Counted from the first letter of the stretch, positions 33,987 to 43,320 are shown. The stretch is 64,000 bases of DNA from Streptomyces sp. NBC_00102 (GCF_026343115.1 NZ_JAPEMC010000001.1:1364001-1428000); one strand, 5' to 3'. Translations and numbers: made by a program. The notes: generated by a model from the sequence alone, not told the origin.

Positions 33987-34508
33987 ATGGACGAGACGGA
34001 GTTCTGGGAGCTCATCGACAGCACCCGCGAGGCCGCCGGGGGCGACCCCGAGGAACACGCCGACCTGCTCGTGGAGCGGCTGGTGCGGCTCGATCCCGAG
34101 ACCGTGCTCGACTTCGCCCGGCACTTCGAGGCCCGCTACCACCGCGCGTACCGCTGGGACCTGTGGGGCGCCGCCGCCCTGCTGCTCGGCGGCGCGGGCG
34201 ACGACGCCTTCGACTACTTCCGGTGCTGGCTGATCGGCCAGGGCCGGGACGTGTTCGAGGGCGCGCTCCAGGACCCCGACGACCTCGCCGAACTCCTGGA
34301 CGACTTCGACGAGGAGGCCGACGGGGACGGCGAGGAGCTCGGCTACGCGGCCGACGAGGCGTACGAGCAGCTCACCGGGGTCGTCTCACCGGACCTGGGG
34401 CTGCCCCCGCAGGCCCGTGAACCCGCCGGGGTGCCCTTCTCGTTCGAGAACGACGAGGTGCTGGCGGCCCGTCTGCCCGCGCTCTGGGAGCGGTTCGGAG
34501 AGTCCTGA
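33987..34508 (+). CDS. DUF4240 protein
   Basis: A 173-aa acidic cytosolic protein starting MDETEFWELIDSTREAAGGD and containing FDYFRCWLIGQGRDVFE, the hallmark of DUF4240. There is no signal or membrane segment. The C-terminal part is strongly acidic (DDFDEEADGDGEE). An overlapping GTG three bases earlier is an alternative start. The gene follows the WYL regulator at short distance and may be co-transcribed. The family's function is unknown. Confidence 0.8.
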   Translation: MDETEFWELIDSTREAAGGDPEEHADLLVERLVRLDPETVLDFARHFEARYHRAYRWDLWGAAALLLGGAGDDAFDYFRCWLIGQGRDVFEGALQDPDDLAELLDDFDEEADGDGEELGYAADEAYEQLTGVVSPDLGLPPQAREPAGVPFSFENDEVLAARLPALWERFGES

Positions 34509-34532
34509 AGGGAAGGGCCGCGAGAAAACCCG

Positions 34533-35078
34533 TCAGAGCGCGCGGCCCATCAGCACGTCGTCGACGTACCCGCCGGCCAGGAAGAACTCGCCGGGCAGCA
34601 CGCCCTCCACGGCGAACCCCTCGGAGGCGTAGAGCGCGCGGGCCGGTTCGTTGTGGCCGAGGACGCGCAGGGTGATCCGGTTGGCGCCCTGGCGCCGCGC
34701 CTCGGTGACCGCGGCGCGCAGCAGCGACCGGCCGATGCCGAGCCCGCGGGCCGTGGCGGCGACGGCGAGGCCCTGGATCTGCCGGACGTGCTGGTTGCAG
34801 GCGAGCGGGGTGGGGGCGACCAGGCGGATGTACCCGGCGACGCTCGGGGCCTTCGCGGTTTCCTCCGCGTCCACGGCGGCCCGCTCGCCGTCCGGGGCCG
34901 TCTCGGCGACGAGGAAGTCGCGGGGCGAGTGGCGCTCGTCGAAGAACGGCGGGTAGGGCGGCTGCGGGCGGGGCTGCACGGAGTGCAGGGTGGACCAGGT
35001 CTCCCGGTCGAGCGCGGCCAGCGCGGCCCCGTCGGAGAGCAGTGCCGGGCGTATGGCGTGGAGGCGGAGCGTTTGCAT
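34533..35078 (-). CDS. GNAT-family N-acetyltransferase
   Basis: A 181-aa acetyltransferase. The acetyl-CoA pyrophosphate-binding motif A is visible as IQGLAVAATARGLGIGRSLL, followed by the typical LGHNEPARALYASEGF (motif B). The N-terminus (DRETWSTLHSVQPRPQPPYPPF) may form the acceptor site. The ATG at 35078 gives MQTLRLHAIRPA; a GTG three codons upstream is possible. It is divergent from the TIGR01777 gene and convergent with the DUF4240 gene. Substrate unknown. Confidence 0.86.
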   Translation of the reverse strand: MQTLRLHAIRPALLSDGAALAALDRETWSTLHSVQPRPQPPYPPFFDERHSPRDFLVAETAPDGERAAVDAEETAKAPSVAGYIRLVAPTPLACNQHVRQIQGLAVAATARGLGIGRSLLRAAVTEARRQGANRITLRVLGHNEPARALYASEGFAVEGVLPGEFFLAGGYVDDVLMGRAL

Positions 35079-35132
35079 GCGCGTCACTGTGCCATGACCG
35101 TGCGGGGGCGATCCATGGGGCAGGATGGGGCC

Positions 35133-36032
35133 ATGGAGCGCTCCCGTATCGCCGTCACCGGATCGACCGGACTCATCGGAGCGGCGCTCGTGCGCTCGCT
35201 GCTGGCCGACGGGCACGAGGTCGCCCGCCTGGTCCGCAGGCCCGCGAAGGCGGGCGACGAGATCGAGTGGGACCCGCACCGGGGGTACGTCGACGTGGCG
35301 GGTCTCGTCGGCTGCGACGCGGTCGTGCACATGGCGGGCGCCGGGGTCGGCGACCACCGGTGGACCGAGGCGTACAAGAAGGAGATCCGGGACAGCCGGG
35401 TGCTGGGCACCGCGGCGATCGCGGAGGCCCTGGCCTCGCTGGACACCCCGCCCAAGGTCCTCGTATCGGGTTCCGCGATCGGCTACTACGGCGACACCGG
35501 CGACCGCGCGGTCGACGAGAGCGCCCCGCCCGGCGAGGGATTCCTGCCCTCGGTGTGCGAGGAGTGGGAGGCCGCCGCGGCGCCCGCCGAGGAGGCCGGT
35601 GTCCGGACCGTGCACACCCGCACCGGGCTGGTCGTCGCCGCGGGCGGCGGCGCCTGGGGCAAGCTCTTCCCGCTGTTCAAGGCCGGGCTGGGCGGACGGC
35701 TCGGCAACGGCCGCCAGTACTGGAGCTTCATCGCGCTGCACGACCACGTCGCCGCCCTGCGCCATCTGCTCGACACGGACTCGCTGTCCGGACCGGTGAA
35801 CCTCACCGCGCCCGAACCGGTCACCAACGCCGAGGTGACGGCGGCGATGGGACGGGTGCTGCACCGGCCCACCTTCTTCACGGCCCCCGCCCCGGCGCTC
35901 CGCCTCGCGCTGGGCGACTTCGCCGAGGACGTGCTGGGCAGCCAGCGGGTGGTTCCGCGCAAGCTGCTGGACTCGGGCTTCACCTTCGCCTTCCCCGGCA
36001 TCGACGACGCCGTCCGCGCGGCCCTGGGCTGA
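35133..36032 (+). CDS. TIGR01777-family NAD(P)-dependent epimerase/oxidoreductase
   Basis: A 299-aa atypical SDR. The dinucleotide-binding motif is GSTGLIGAALV, the conserved GSAIGYYGDTGDR carries the YYG segment, and the C-terminal DUF1731 part ends SQRVVPRKLLDSGFTFAFP. Homologues are widespread (SDR39U1, YfcH); a role in cell division or cofactor metabolism has been suggested but not proven. The mycobacterial relative (Rv2216) lies between dlaT and lipB, as this one does. CAGGAT (35121-35126) before the ATG suggests a leaderless start. Confidence 0.87.
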   Translation: MERSRIAVTGSTGLIGAALVRSLLADGHEVARLVRRPAKAGDEIEWDPHRGYVDVAGLVGCDAVVHMAGAGVGDHRWTEAYKKEIRDSRVLGTAAIAEALASLDTPPKVLVSGSAIGYYGDTGDRAVDESAPPGEGFLPSVCEEWEAAAAPAEEAGVRTVHTRTGLVVAAGGGAWGKLFPLFKAGLGGRLGNGRQYWSFIALHDHVAALRHLLDTDSLSGPVNLTAPEPVTNAEVTAAMGRVLHRPTFFTAPAPALRLALGDFAEDVLGSQRVVPRKLLDSGFTFAFPGIDDAVRAALG

Positions 36033-36082
36033 CGGGGCCCTCCGGACCCCTCCTCCTCCGGCATCCGGTCCGGAGGGCCCCG
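36033..36082 (+). terminator. Terminator behind the TIGR01777 gene
   Basis: A perfect 16-bp stem (36033-36048 pairs with 36067-36082) immediately after the stop codon. Confidence 0.85.
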
Positions 36083-36224
36083 TGCGACCCCGTGCACCGG
36101 TGCCTGCTCGCGGGCCACTGTCCAGGTATCGGCCATCCTCCTAGCCTCTTTGGCGAACTCGGGCATTCCGGGAGTCAGTCGGGGGCATGAGCCTCCCACC
36201 GCTCGCACGACTCGGGGAGGGCAT

Positions 36225-37571
36225 GTGCGTCAGCCTGCACACCACGCGGACGTGGTCATCATCGGAGCCGGTACAGCCGGCCTGTCAGCCGCCCACCTTC
36301 TCGTACGGGCGGGGGTGAGCGTCAGCGTCCTGGAGGCGACACCGCGGATCGGCGGCAGGCTGGCCACGGACGAGGTGGACGGGTTCAGGCTCGACCGTCT
36401 CGGTCCGCTGCTCGGCAGCGTGCCGGAGGAGTTCGGGGACATACCGGGGCTGGCGCCCCTGGTGCTCCGCGAGTTCGATCCGGCGGTCGTGGTCCACAAC
36501 GCCGGGCGCCACTACCGCGCCGGTGGCATACGAAGCACCAGGGGCGCATTCAGGCCCGTGCGCGCCCGTTCGAGCGCCCCCGTGGGCTCCGACCGGGCCA
36601 CTCCGTCCGGCCGGGGCGGTGCGGTGGGCGAGGCCCTGGACCGGGCCCGTCTCGGCGCGTCGCTGGCCCGGCTCTCCGCCACCTCCACGGCCCGCATCAT
36701 GGCCAAGCCCGACCGGGCGGCGGAGGCGGCCCTCGCGGCCCGCGGACTGCCGGCCCGTACCGTCGACGGATTCCTCCGCCCGCTGCTCGCCGCCCTGCTC
36801 AGCGATCCTGAGCTGCGGGTGTCGAGCCGGGTCGCGGAACTGGTCCTGCGCGACTGGGCGCGCGGCCGGCTCCGGGTGCCCGAGGGCGGGTCGGCGGCGC
36901 TGCCGGAGCTGCTGGCGTCCACCCTGCCGCCGGACACCGTCCGGACGAACGTCCAGGTGACGGCCGCCGACACCACGTCCGTGACCACCAAGGAGCACGG
37001 CCAGCTGAGCTGCCGGTCGCTGCTGGTGGCGACCGGTGCGGGGGCCGCCGCCGAACTGCTGCCCGGACTGCGGGTGCCCGGATTCCACCCGGTGACGGTG
37101 GTTCACCACACCGCTCCCGAGGCTCCCGGGACGGGCGCCTCGCTGGTTCTGGAGGCGGGCGGGGCGGGTCCCGTGGCGTACTCGGCGGTGATGAGCGAGA
37201 TCGATCCCACCCGTGCACCCGGGGGCCGCGCGCTCATCACCTCCGCGGTGCTCGGCACCCCGCCGCCCGGGCTGGACCGCGCGGTGCGCACCCATCTGGC
37301 GGCGCTGTACGGAACGCCGACGGACGACTGGGAGCTGCTGGCCACCCATCACACCGCCGAGGCGGTCCCGGTGATGACCCCGCCGCACGACCCGAGCCGC
37401 CCGGTACGGGTGCTCGCCGGGCTGTACGTGTGCGGCGACCACCGGGACACCAGCACCCTGCGGGGCGCCCTGCACTCGGGGCGGCGCGCGGCGGAGGCGA
37501 TCCTGGCCGATCTCGGGGCGGGTCCGGGGTACGTACCGGAACCGGGAGCCACGCTGTCGGGCGCGGCCTGA
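36225..37571 (+). CDS. FAD-dependent amine oxidase-like oxidoreductase
   Basis: A 448-aa flavoprotein. The FAD-binding motif VVIIGAGTAGLSAAHLL and the following GGRLATDE are near the N-terminus, and the C-terminal FAD contact is YVCGDHRDTSTLRGALHSGRRAA. The middle part, with an Arg/Pro-rich insertion (about 105-150), is less conserved. It is of the protoporphyrinogen/phytoene-type amine-oxidase superfamily; the substrate is unknown. I chose the GTG at 36225, behind GGGGAGG (36214-36220), although the spacing of four is short. The gene ends 7 bp from the convergent regulator gene. Confidence 0.85.
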   Translation: MRQPAHHADVVIIGAGTAGLSAAHLLVRAGVSVSVLEATPRIGGRLATDEVDGFRLDRLGPLLGSVPEEFGDIPGLAPLVLREFDPAVVVHNAGRHYRAGGIRSTRGAFRPVRARSSAPVGSDRATPSGRGGAVGEALDRARLGASLARLSATSTARIMAKPDRAAEAALAARGLPARTVDGFLRPLLAALLSDPELRVSSRVAELVLRDWARGRLRVPEGGSAALPELLASTLPPDTVRTNVQVTAADTTSVTTKEHGQLSCRSLLVATGAGAAAELLPGLRVPGFHPVTVVHHTAPEAPGTGASLVLEAGGAGPVAYSAVMSEIDPTRAPGGRALITSAVLGTPPPGLDRAVRTHLAALYGTPTDDWELLATHHTAEAVPVMTPPHDPSRPVRVLAGLYVCGDHRDTSTLRGALHSGRRAAEAILADLGAGPGYVPEPGATLSGAA

Positions 37572-37578
37572 GAGGCTC

Positions 37579-39258
37579 TCAGCCGAGGGCCGCGATCTGC
37601 TCGCGGTACCCGCGCACCGCCGCCGCGTCACGATAGGGCTCCAGCTTGCGCTCGAACTCGCGTACGTACTCCGTGGCCCGGACCGACCGCATGTCGCGGG
37701 CCTGCTGGGCCGCCTCGGCGCCCAGCAGGCAGGCCTGGTCGAGTTCACCGAGCCCGAGCCGGGCCGAGGCGAGCACGACCCGGCAGAAGAGCCTGCTCCG
37801 GGCGTACGCGGGCGCGCGCAGTTGGAGCGAGCGCTCGGCGTGCAGGGCTGCGGCCCGGTACTGCTGGAGGTCCCGGTGACAGTGCGCCAGTTCGTCGGCG
37901 AGCTGGGCCTCGTCGAAGTGGCGGGCCCAGTGCGGCGCCTCGTCGCCGGTGCATGCGGCCTCCAGCGCACGCTCCGCGCGTGCCAGAGAGACGGCGCACG
38001 CCCGCGCGTCCCCGAGTACGCCGTGCCCGCGCGCCTCGACGGCGTGCAGCAGCGCCTGCACGGCCGAGGGCGCGGCGGAGCCCACCCCCTGCTGGGCGAC
38101 CCGGGCGAGCTGGACGGCCTCGCGGCCGTGCCCGAGGTAGACCGCCTGCCGGCTCATGGTGATCAGGACGTAGGCGCCGTAGGCACGGTCCCCGGCGGCC
38201 TGGGCGAGCCGCAGGGCCTGCACGAAGTACCGCTGTGCCAGCCCGTGCGCCGCGATGTCGTACGAGGTCCACCCGGCCAGCCGGGTCAGGTCGGCCGCCG
38301 CCGCGAAGAGCCGGCGGCCGGTCGTCTCGGTGTAGCTGCCCCGGAGCATGGGCTCGGTCTCGTGTTCCAGGTACCGGATGAGCGCCTGGCGGGCGTGGCC
38401 GCCGCCGTAGGCGTGGTCGAGCGAGCGGAAGAGCTCGCCGACCGAACGCAGCGCCGCCACGTCGCCGTTGCCGACGCGCTGGCCGGGTCCCCGCTCGGTC
38501 TGCCGCTGGCGGGGCACCGCGGGGCGTGGGGTTCCGGCGGGGCCGGTGCCGGTGCTTCCGCCGGGGGCGCCGCCCGCCCCGTGGGCGGGGGCAGGGCGCC
38601 GGCCGCCGGTCCAGGGGCCCGCGCCGGTCGCGCCGGGGCCCGGGGCCGCCGGGCCGGCCGGGCCGGGCGGCCCGGCGGCCGTGCGGATGCCGGAGCGCGG
38701 GTCGTGGGACGGGCCGGGGACGGCGCCGGGCCGGGCGCTCTCGCGGCCGGGCCCCTGGGTTCCGGCCCCGCCCGCGGCGGGGGCCGGGAGGTCGCCCCGG
38801 GAGACCGACTCGTCGGCCTGGCCGATCAGCCAGTCCCTGCTCGGCACCACCAGCCCCGCCGGGGTGAAGGCGATCTTCCGCAGGTCCGCCTGGTTGCCGG
38901 AGTCCTTGCGCCAGAGTCCGCTGACGATGTCGACGGCCTCGGCCGGGGTCGCCGCGAACTCCAGGCCCGCGTAGACGGGCGCACACGCGTCCAGCCCGAG
39001 GTCCTGGGCGGTGAGTCGGCGCCCGAGGCGGCGGGTGAAGACCTCGGCGATCAGCGCGGGGGTCGTCCCGCGCGGCTGCTGGCCACGCAGCCAGCGGGTC
39101 ACCGACGTCTTGTCGTACCGCAGGTCGAGGCCGTGCTCCAGGCCCAGCTGGTCCACCCGCCGGGCCAGGCCCGCGTGGGAGAAGCCGGCCTCCGCGATGA
39201 GTGCGGCGAGTCTGCGGTTCGGTGGGTGCGGGGTGCGCTGCGGGGGTCGTTCCGACAT
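37579..39258 (-). CDS. HTH regulator with Gly/Pro-rich linker and TPR-like C-terminus
   Basis: A 559-aa Streptomyces-type regulator. The N-terminal Xre-like HTH (about 14-70) includes FSHAGLARRVDQLG and DKTSVTRWLRGQQPRG. Residues about 165-265 form a long Gly/Pro/Ala-rich linker. The C-terminal half (about 270-545) is made of helical repeats resembling TPRs (ALIRYLEHETEP, YFVQALRLAQAAGDRAYGAYVL, ALHAERSLQLRAPAYA). Proteins of this layout control development or antibiotic production in Streptomyces, but the specific member cannot be named. It is divergent from lipB with a 280-bp gap. Confidence 0.83.
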   Translation of the reverse strand: MSERPPQRTPHPPNRRLAALIAEAGFSHAGLARRVDQLGLEHGLDLRYDKTSVTRWLRGQQPRGTTPALIAEVFTRRLGRRLTAQDLGLDACAPVYAGLEFAATPAEAVDIVSGLWRKDSGNQADLRKIAFTPAGLVVPSRDWLIGQADESVSRGDLPAPAAGGAGTQGPGRESARPGAVPGPSHDPRSGIRTAAGPPGPAGPAAPGPGATGAGPWTGGRRPAPAHGAGGAPGGSTGTGPAGTPRPAVPRQRQTERGPGQRVGNGDVAALRSVGELFRSLDHAYGGGHARQALIRYLEHETEPMLRGSYTETTGRRLFAAAADLTRLAGWTSYDIAAHGLAQRYFVQALRLAQAAGDRAYGAYVLITMSRQAVYLGHGREAVQLARVAQQGVGSAAPSAVQALLHAVEARGHGVLGDARACAVSLARAERALEAACTGDEAPHWARHFDEAQLADELAHCHRDLQQYRAAALHAERSLQLRAPAYARSRLFCRVVLASARLGLGELDQACLLGAEAAQQARDMRSVRATEYVREFERKLEPYRDAAAVRGYREQIAALG

Positions 39259-39394
39259 CTGCGGTGCGGTCTCCTGCCTTGCCTGGGCCGGGCGTGGCAG
39301 CCCTTGGGGAACGGCGCGAATTTAGCGGCCCTCGGAGCGGCCCCGGCGGCGTTCGCTCCATGTTCATCCGATCGTGTGAGGAGTGCCGATCGCG

Positions 39395-39420
39395 CTGACG
39401 GAACGACCTGACGGAACGAC
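39395..39420. repeat. Tandem 13-bp direct repeat in the regulator-lipB promoter region
   Basis: CTGACGGAACGAC occurs twice in tandem (39395-39407 and 39408-39420), and a third partial copy begins CTGCCGG. It lies between divergent promoters, about 120 bp before lipB, and could be a binding site. Confidence 0.5.
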
Positions 39421-39538
39421 CTGCCGGTGGGGCCGCTTCCGGACGGTCGTACAGTGATTCGGGCGCTATCAGTGCACGGTGACGGCGGTCGGCAGGCATC
39501 CCTCGGGCTGTCGTCACCACGAGTAGGGAGGCATCGCC

Positions 39539-40366
39539 GTGAGCGAGCTGCGTTTTGTCCGGCTGGGGTTCGGCGCGGAAGCCGTCGAGTACCAGGAAGC
39601 CTGGCAGCAGCAGCGCGAGCTGCACGCCGCACGGTTCGAGGACACGGTCCCCGACACCTGCCTGCTGCTGGAGCACCAGTCCGTCTACACGGCGGGCCGG
39701 CGCACCACCGACAGCGAGCGGCCCCTCGACGGCACCCCGGTCGTCGACGTGGACCGCGGCGGAAAGATCACCTGGCACGGCCCGGGGCAGCTCGTCGGCT
39801 ACCCGATCCAGAAGCTGCCGCGCCCGGTCGACGTCGTCGCCCACGTGCGCCGGCTGGAGGAGGCGCTGATCCGCGTCGCCGCCGAGTTCGGCGTCGCGAC
39901 CAGCCGGGTCGAGGGCCGCAGCGGGGTCTGGGTGCTGGGCGATCCGGTCGAGGAGCGTCCGTCGCTCGGCGGCCTGTCGCTGGACTTCGACCCCCGGCTG
40001 ACGGACGACGAGTTCGACCCGCGGCTCAACGGCCCCGAGTACGCCCCCTCGAACGCCGGGCAGCGCCGCGAGGACCGCAAGCTGGCCGCCATCGGCATCC
40101 GGGTCGCCAAGGGCGTCACGATGCACGGCTTCTCGCTGAACGTGAACCCCGACAACACCTTCTTCGACCGGATCGTGCCGTGCGGCATCCGCGACGCGGG
40201 CGTCACCTCGCTCGCGTACGAGCTGGGGCAGGACCTCGGAATCGCGGAGGTGCTCCCGGTCGTGGAGAAGCACCTGCGCGACGTCCTGGAGAACGCAGAG
40301 CTCGCCCCCCGCGAGGTGGCCGCCGCCCCGGCCGCCGCGCCCGTGACCGCCCCCGTGACCGCCTGA
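39539..40366 (+). CDS. lipB: Octanoyl-[acyl carrier protein]:protein N-octanoyltransferase
   Basis: A 275-aa enzyme that moves octanoate from ACP to the lipoyl domains of E2 proteins. The conserved [17 protein letters not shown], the catalytic lysine region [22 protein letters not shown] and the catalytic cysteine in [16 protein letters not shown] are present. About 40 residues (after WVLGDP, Asp/Arg/Pro-rich) are inserted compared with E. coli LipB, as I recall for Streptomyces enzymes. The Ala/Pro tail is dispensable. GGGAGG precedes the GTG by seven bases. It is directly followed by lipA. Confidence 0.93.
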   Translation: MSELRFVRLGFGAEAVEYQEAWQQQRELHAARFEDTVPDTCLLLEHQSVYTAGRRTTDSERPLDGTPVVDVDRGGKITWHGPGQLVGYPIQKLPRPVDVVAHVRRLEEALIRVAAEFGVATSRVEGRSGVWVLGDPVEERPSLGGLSLDFDPRLTDDEFDPRLNGPEYAPSNAGQRREDRKLAAIGIRVAKGVTMHGFSLNVNPDNTFFDRIVPCGIRDAGVTSLAYELGQDLGIAEVLPVVEKHLRDVLENAELAPREVAAAPAAAPVTAPVTA

Positions 40367-40572
40367 CCGGCCGCCGGCCGCGGGGTGCCGGGCGGGCCTC
40401 GGGCGGCTGCTCCCGGCCGCCATGGGCCCGCGCTCGGCGCGAAGAGATGGGCCGTACGAGGAATAGTCCCCGTGGGCCACAGGTTGGCCGGACGTAAGGC
40501 CGTGCGAATGGCGGGCGTACCCTGGTGTTCGCCGAAGAATCCAATGCAGTGAAAGCAAAGGGGAGTGCCGGA

Positions 40573-41553
40573 GTGTCCGCTGTCGCACCCGACGGGCGCA
40601 AGATGCTGCGCCTGGAGGTCCGGAACAGCCAGACCCCCATCGAGCGCAAGCCCGAGTGGATCAAAACCCGGGCGAAGATGGGCCCCGAGTACAACCAGTT
40701 GCAGAAGCTCGTCAAGAGCGAGGGGCTGCACACGGTCTGCCAGGAGGCGGGCTGTCCCAACATCTTCGAGTGCTGGGAGGACCGCGAGGCGACCTTCCTC
40801 ATCGGCGGTGACCAGTGCACCCGGCGTTGTGACTTCTGCCAGATCGACACGGGCAAGCCGCAGGCGCTGGACCGCGACGAGCCCCGCCGGGTCGGCGAGT
40901 CCGTCGTCACGATGGACCTGAACTACGCCACGATCACCGGCGTCGCCCGCGACGACCTGGAGGACGGCGGTGCGTGGCTGTACGCGGAGACCGTCCGCCA
41001 GATCCACGCGCTGACCGACGGACGCGAGGCCGGCCGCACCAAGGTCGAGCTGCTGATCCCCGACTTCAACGCCGAGCCCGCGCAGCTGGCCGAGGTCTTC
41101 TCCTCGCGCCCCGAGGTGCTGGCGCACAACGTCGAGACGGTCCCCCGGATCTTCAAGCGCATCCGCCCGGGCTTCCGGTACGAGCGTTCCCTGGAGGTCA
41201 TCACGCGGGCCCGCGAGGCCGGTCTGGTGACCAAGTCGAACCTGATCCTCGGCATGGGCGAGACCCGCGAGGAGGTCAGCGAGGCGCTCCAGGACCTGCA
41301 CGACGCCGGCTGCGAGCTGATCACGATCACGCAGTACCTGCGGCCCTCCGTGCGCCACCACCCCGTCGAGCGCTGGGTGAAGCCGCAGGAGTTCGTGGAG
41401 CTGAAGGACGAGGCCGACGCGATCGGGTACTCCGGCGTGATGTCGGGGCCGCTGGTGCGCTCCTCGTACCGCGCCGGACGTCTCTTCCAGCAGGCGATGG
41501 AGGCCCGCGGCGCGGCCGCCTCCGCGACGGCCGCGACCACCGCGGCCGTGTGA
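40573..41553 (+). CDS. lipA: Lipoyl synthase
   Basis: A 326-aa radical SAM enzyme that inserts two sulfurs into octanoyl-lipoyl domains. The radical-SAM cluster motif is CTRRCDFC. The auxiliary, sacrificial cluster is bound by [12 protein letters not shown], and the C-terminal RSSYRAG serine is its fourth ligand. I chose the GTG at 40573 because AAGGGGAG (40557-40564) precedes it; an in-frame ATG at 40525 lacks support. It forms the lipoate pathway with lipB and is a likely client of the Fe-S carrier ErpA. The target is the E2 protein at 27242. Confidence 0.95.
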   Translation: MSAVAPDGRKMLRLEVRNSQTPIERKPEWIKTRAKMGPEYNQLQKLVKSEGLHTVCQEAGCPNIFECWEDREATFLIGGDQCTRRCDFCQIDTGKPQALDRDEPRRVGESVVTMDLNYATITGVARDDLEDGGAWLYAETVRQIHALTDGREAGRTKVELLIPDFNAEPAQLAEVFSSRPEVLAHNVETVPRIFKRIRPGFRYERSLEVITRAREAGLVTKSNLILGMGETREEVSEALQDLHDAGCELITITQYLRPSVRHHPVERWVKPQEFVELKDEADAIGYSGVMSGPLVRSSYRAGRLFQQAMEARGAAASATAATTAAV

Positions 41554-41568
41554 ATCCGAGCACAGGGA

Positions 41569-41584
41569 ATTACCGGGCGGTAAT
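41569..41584. promoter_or_regulatory. Inverted repeat downstream of lipA
   Basis: ATTACCGGGCGGTAAT is a 6-4-6 perfect palindrome, 16 bp after the lipA stop codon. It is too short and lacks a T-tract, so an operator or weak terminator are both possible. Confidence 0.4.
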
Positions 41585-41674
41585 CGCCCGCACGAGGCGG
41601 CCCGTACGCTCCCCGCAGGTGGGGGACGCGTATGGGCCGCTCCGGCGTGCGCACGGCCGGTATCAAGGTTTCAT

Positions 41675-41711
41675 TGGTGTTTGACCGACCGGTCATGCCC
41701 TGGTAACACCA
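41675..41711. promoter_or_regulatory. Nested inverted repeats upstream of the 69-aa gene
   Basis: Outer arms TGGTGTT (41675-41681) and AACACCA (41705-41711) enclose a second inverted repeat, TGACCGACCGGTCA (41682-41695). Together they could be a binding site for a dimeric regulator or a folded RNA element, about 180 bp upstream of the small gene at 41888. The 334-bp gap 41554-41887 otherwise contains only the hairpin at 41754-41776. Confidence 0.45.
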
Positions 41712-41753
41712 AGGGGTGACCCTGGTCCCGGAGCAGTGATCCTGGTCCGGCAA

Positions 41754-41776
41754 GGCGGTGTCCGGCGGACACCGCC
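41754..41776 (+). terminator. Hairpin in the lipA downstream region
   Basis: GGCGGTGTCC (41754-41763) pairs with GGACACCGCC (41767-41776) across a three-base loop. It could terminate lipA readthrough or shape a leader. Confidence 0.45.
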
Positions 41777-41887
41777 CAGGAGCAGCGACCCCGGTTCCAC
41801 GGGCCTCGGTGGCCGAACCGCTGTCGCCCTCCGTTTCCCGCACCCGTTCCGCGCCGTGCGCGGACCGCCCCGAGAGGGAACACCACG

Positions 41888-42097
41888 ATGCAGGCCGCGC
41901 CGGTACGTGCCCACACCCTTCCGACCGTCACCCACGCCCTCCGCGCCGTCGAGTCGCTGCTGCTGAGCGGCGGCCAGCGCACCGCCCGCCGCAACGCCTG
42001 GGCCGCGGTCCTGGAGGACCGCCGCCGCGCCAAGGACCGGGTCGAGGCCCAGCACGTACTGGAGGCCGTTGCGGAGCACCGTTCCTCGGCCACGTAA
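41888..42097 (+). CDS. Small conserved-looking helical protein
   Basis: A 69-aa basic protein with strong coding bias: MQAAPVRAHTLPTVTHALRA, then VESLLLSGGQRTARRNAWAA and a charged helix (EDRRRAKDRVEAQHVLEAV). No signal, no membrane segment, no domain I recognise. GAGAGGG lies upstream of the ATG. It ends 10 bp before the DUF4191 start, but that gene has its own leaderless-type promoter. It is probably real because it lies in the conserved lipA-glnA interval and its amino acid composition is protein-like. Confidence 0.6.
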   Translation: MQAAPVRAHTLPTVTHALRAVESLLLSGGQRTARRNAWAAVLEDRRRAKDRVEAQHVLEAVAEHRSSAT

Positions 42098-42107
42098 ACT
42101 TCTGTAC

Positions 42108-42815
42108 ATGGCGAGGAAGGCAAACACTGAAGGCGCGGACAGCGCCGAGAACGCGGGGCGGCTCAAGCAGATCGCCCTGACCTACAAGATGACCCGGCGG
42201 TCGGACCCGAAGATCGGTCTCGTGCTCGCGGGACTGGGCATCGTGATCTTCGGCGTGCTCCTCGCGATCGGCTTCGTGATCGGTCACCCGGTCTACCTGG
42301 GCATCCTGGGCTTCGTACTGGCCGCCCTCACGATGATGATCGTCTTCGGGCGGCGCGCGGAGGCCGCGGCCTTCGGTCAGATGGCGGGCCAGCCCGGTGC
42401 CGCGGCAGCGGTGCTGGACCGGGTCGGACGCGGCTGGACCACCACTCCGGCGGTCGCGATGAACCGCAGCCAGGACGTCGTCCACCGCGCGGTCGGCAAG
42501 GCCGGCATCGTGCTGGTGGCCGAGGGCAACCCGAACCGGGTGAAGAGCCTGCTGGCGGCCGAGAAGAAGCGGATGGCGCGCATCGTCGTCGACGTCCCCG
42601 TGCACGACATCATCGTGGGCGACGGCGAGGGCCAGGTGCCGCTGAAGAAGGTGCGCACCAAGATGCTGAAGTACCCGCGCATCCTCAGCGGTCCGCAGGT
42701 CACGGCGGCCAACGACCGGCTGCGCGCGATGGGAGACCTGATGAGCAACATGCCGCTCCCGAAGGGCCCCATGCCCAAGGGGATGCGGATGCCGCGCGGC
42801 GGAAAGATGCGCTGA
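42108..42815 (+). CDS. DUF4191 membrane protein
   Basis: A 235-aa protein. The charged N-terminus (about 1-35, LKQIALTYKMTRRSDPKIGL) is followed by two transmembrane helices (about 38-58 and 62-82). A cytoplasmic domain follows, with NPNRVKSLLAAEKKRMARI and a Met/Pro/Gly/Lys-rich C-terminus. This is DUF4191; the relative Rv2219 lies between lipA and glnA1 in M. tuberculosis. TAAACT (42095-42100) seven bases before the ATG indicates a leaderless start. Function unknown. Confidence 0.85.
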   Translation: MARKANTEGADSAENAGRLKQIALTYKMTRRSDPKIGLVLAGLGIVIFGVLLAIGFVIGHPVYLGILGFVLAALTMMIVFGRRAEAAAFGQMAGQPGAAAAVLDRVGRGWTTTPAVAMNRSQDVVHRAVGKAGIVLVAEGNPNRVKSLLAAEKKRMARIVVDVPVHDIIVGDGEGQVPLKKVRTKMLKYPRILSGPQVTAANDRLRAMGDLMSNMPLPKGPMPKGMRMPRGGKMR

Positions 42816-42946
42816 CCGGTACCTGTACCTCTCGGGACCCTTCGCTCCCCTTCTCTCGCCGCGCGGGCGCGGCGCACGGCACCCCCCCGCCGGTTCCGCG
42901 CCCGCACGTCAGCTGTCATGCGTCACACGCTCATCCGCTCACACCG

Positions 42947-42985
42947 GAGGGGCGGCCCGGACCGGGAAGGTCGGGGCCGCCCCTC
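42947..42985 (+). terminator. Terminator of the DUF4191 gene
   Basis: GAGGGGCGGCC (42947-42957) pairs with GGCCGCCCCTC (42975-42985), followed by TTTC. Confidence 0.75.
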
Positions 42986-43195
42986 TTTCGCGTGGGCGGG
43001 GTGCGGGGGAGCGGGCGGGCTGCCAGGGGGCGCGGGAGCGGGCGGGCTGCCATGGGCTCGGGCCGGGGTGTGGGACGCGCGGCCTCTCCGCGGGATCCGA
43101 AGGCGCCGCGGGAGGGGCCGTGGCGGGCCGCCGTCCGGGCACTCCGGTCCACATGGTGAACGGAACGGGTCACGGTACGGATGCGGTTGTCCGGA

Positions 43196-43224
43196 TGGCG
43201 GAACACCTTCAGGTGTTCTCCGCC
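43196..43224 (-). terminator. Probable terminator of the RDD gene
   Basis: The core GAACACCT-TC-AGGTGTTC (43201-43218) is flanked by GGCGG and TCCGCC arms, giving a near-perfect hairpin with a small bulge. It lies about 100 bp beyond the RDD gene stop on the minus strand. Confidence 0.6.
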
Positions 43225-43320
43225 CCCTCTCCGGACCCGCCGGGGGCGCCGGACAGGACCGGACATGTCCGGCGCGGCCCGGCGGGGTTCCGGGAGGGCC
43301 GTAGACCCCCTCCGGACGGG

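Larger units (their letters stand above)
42816..43320. other. 505-bp gene-free region between DUF4191 and RDD genes
   Basis: No reading frame here has convincing codon bias or a recognisable product. The region contains two hairpins (listed separately), a short direct repeat (GAGCGGGCGGGCTGCCA, two copies near 43010-43050) and the 14-bp palindrome CCGGACATGTCCGG (43259-43272). The two genes converge here, so it is mainly 3' sequence. Confidence 0.55.

Noticed and set aside
42918..43304. 128-codon plus-strand frame between the DUF4191 and RDD genes
   Set aside because: Gly/Arg/Pro-rich low complexity, contains the terminator hairpins of both neighbouring genes.
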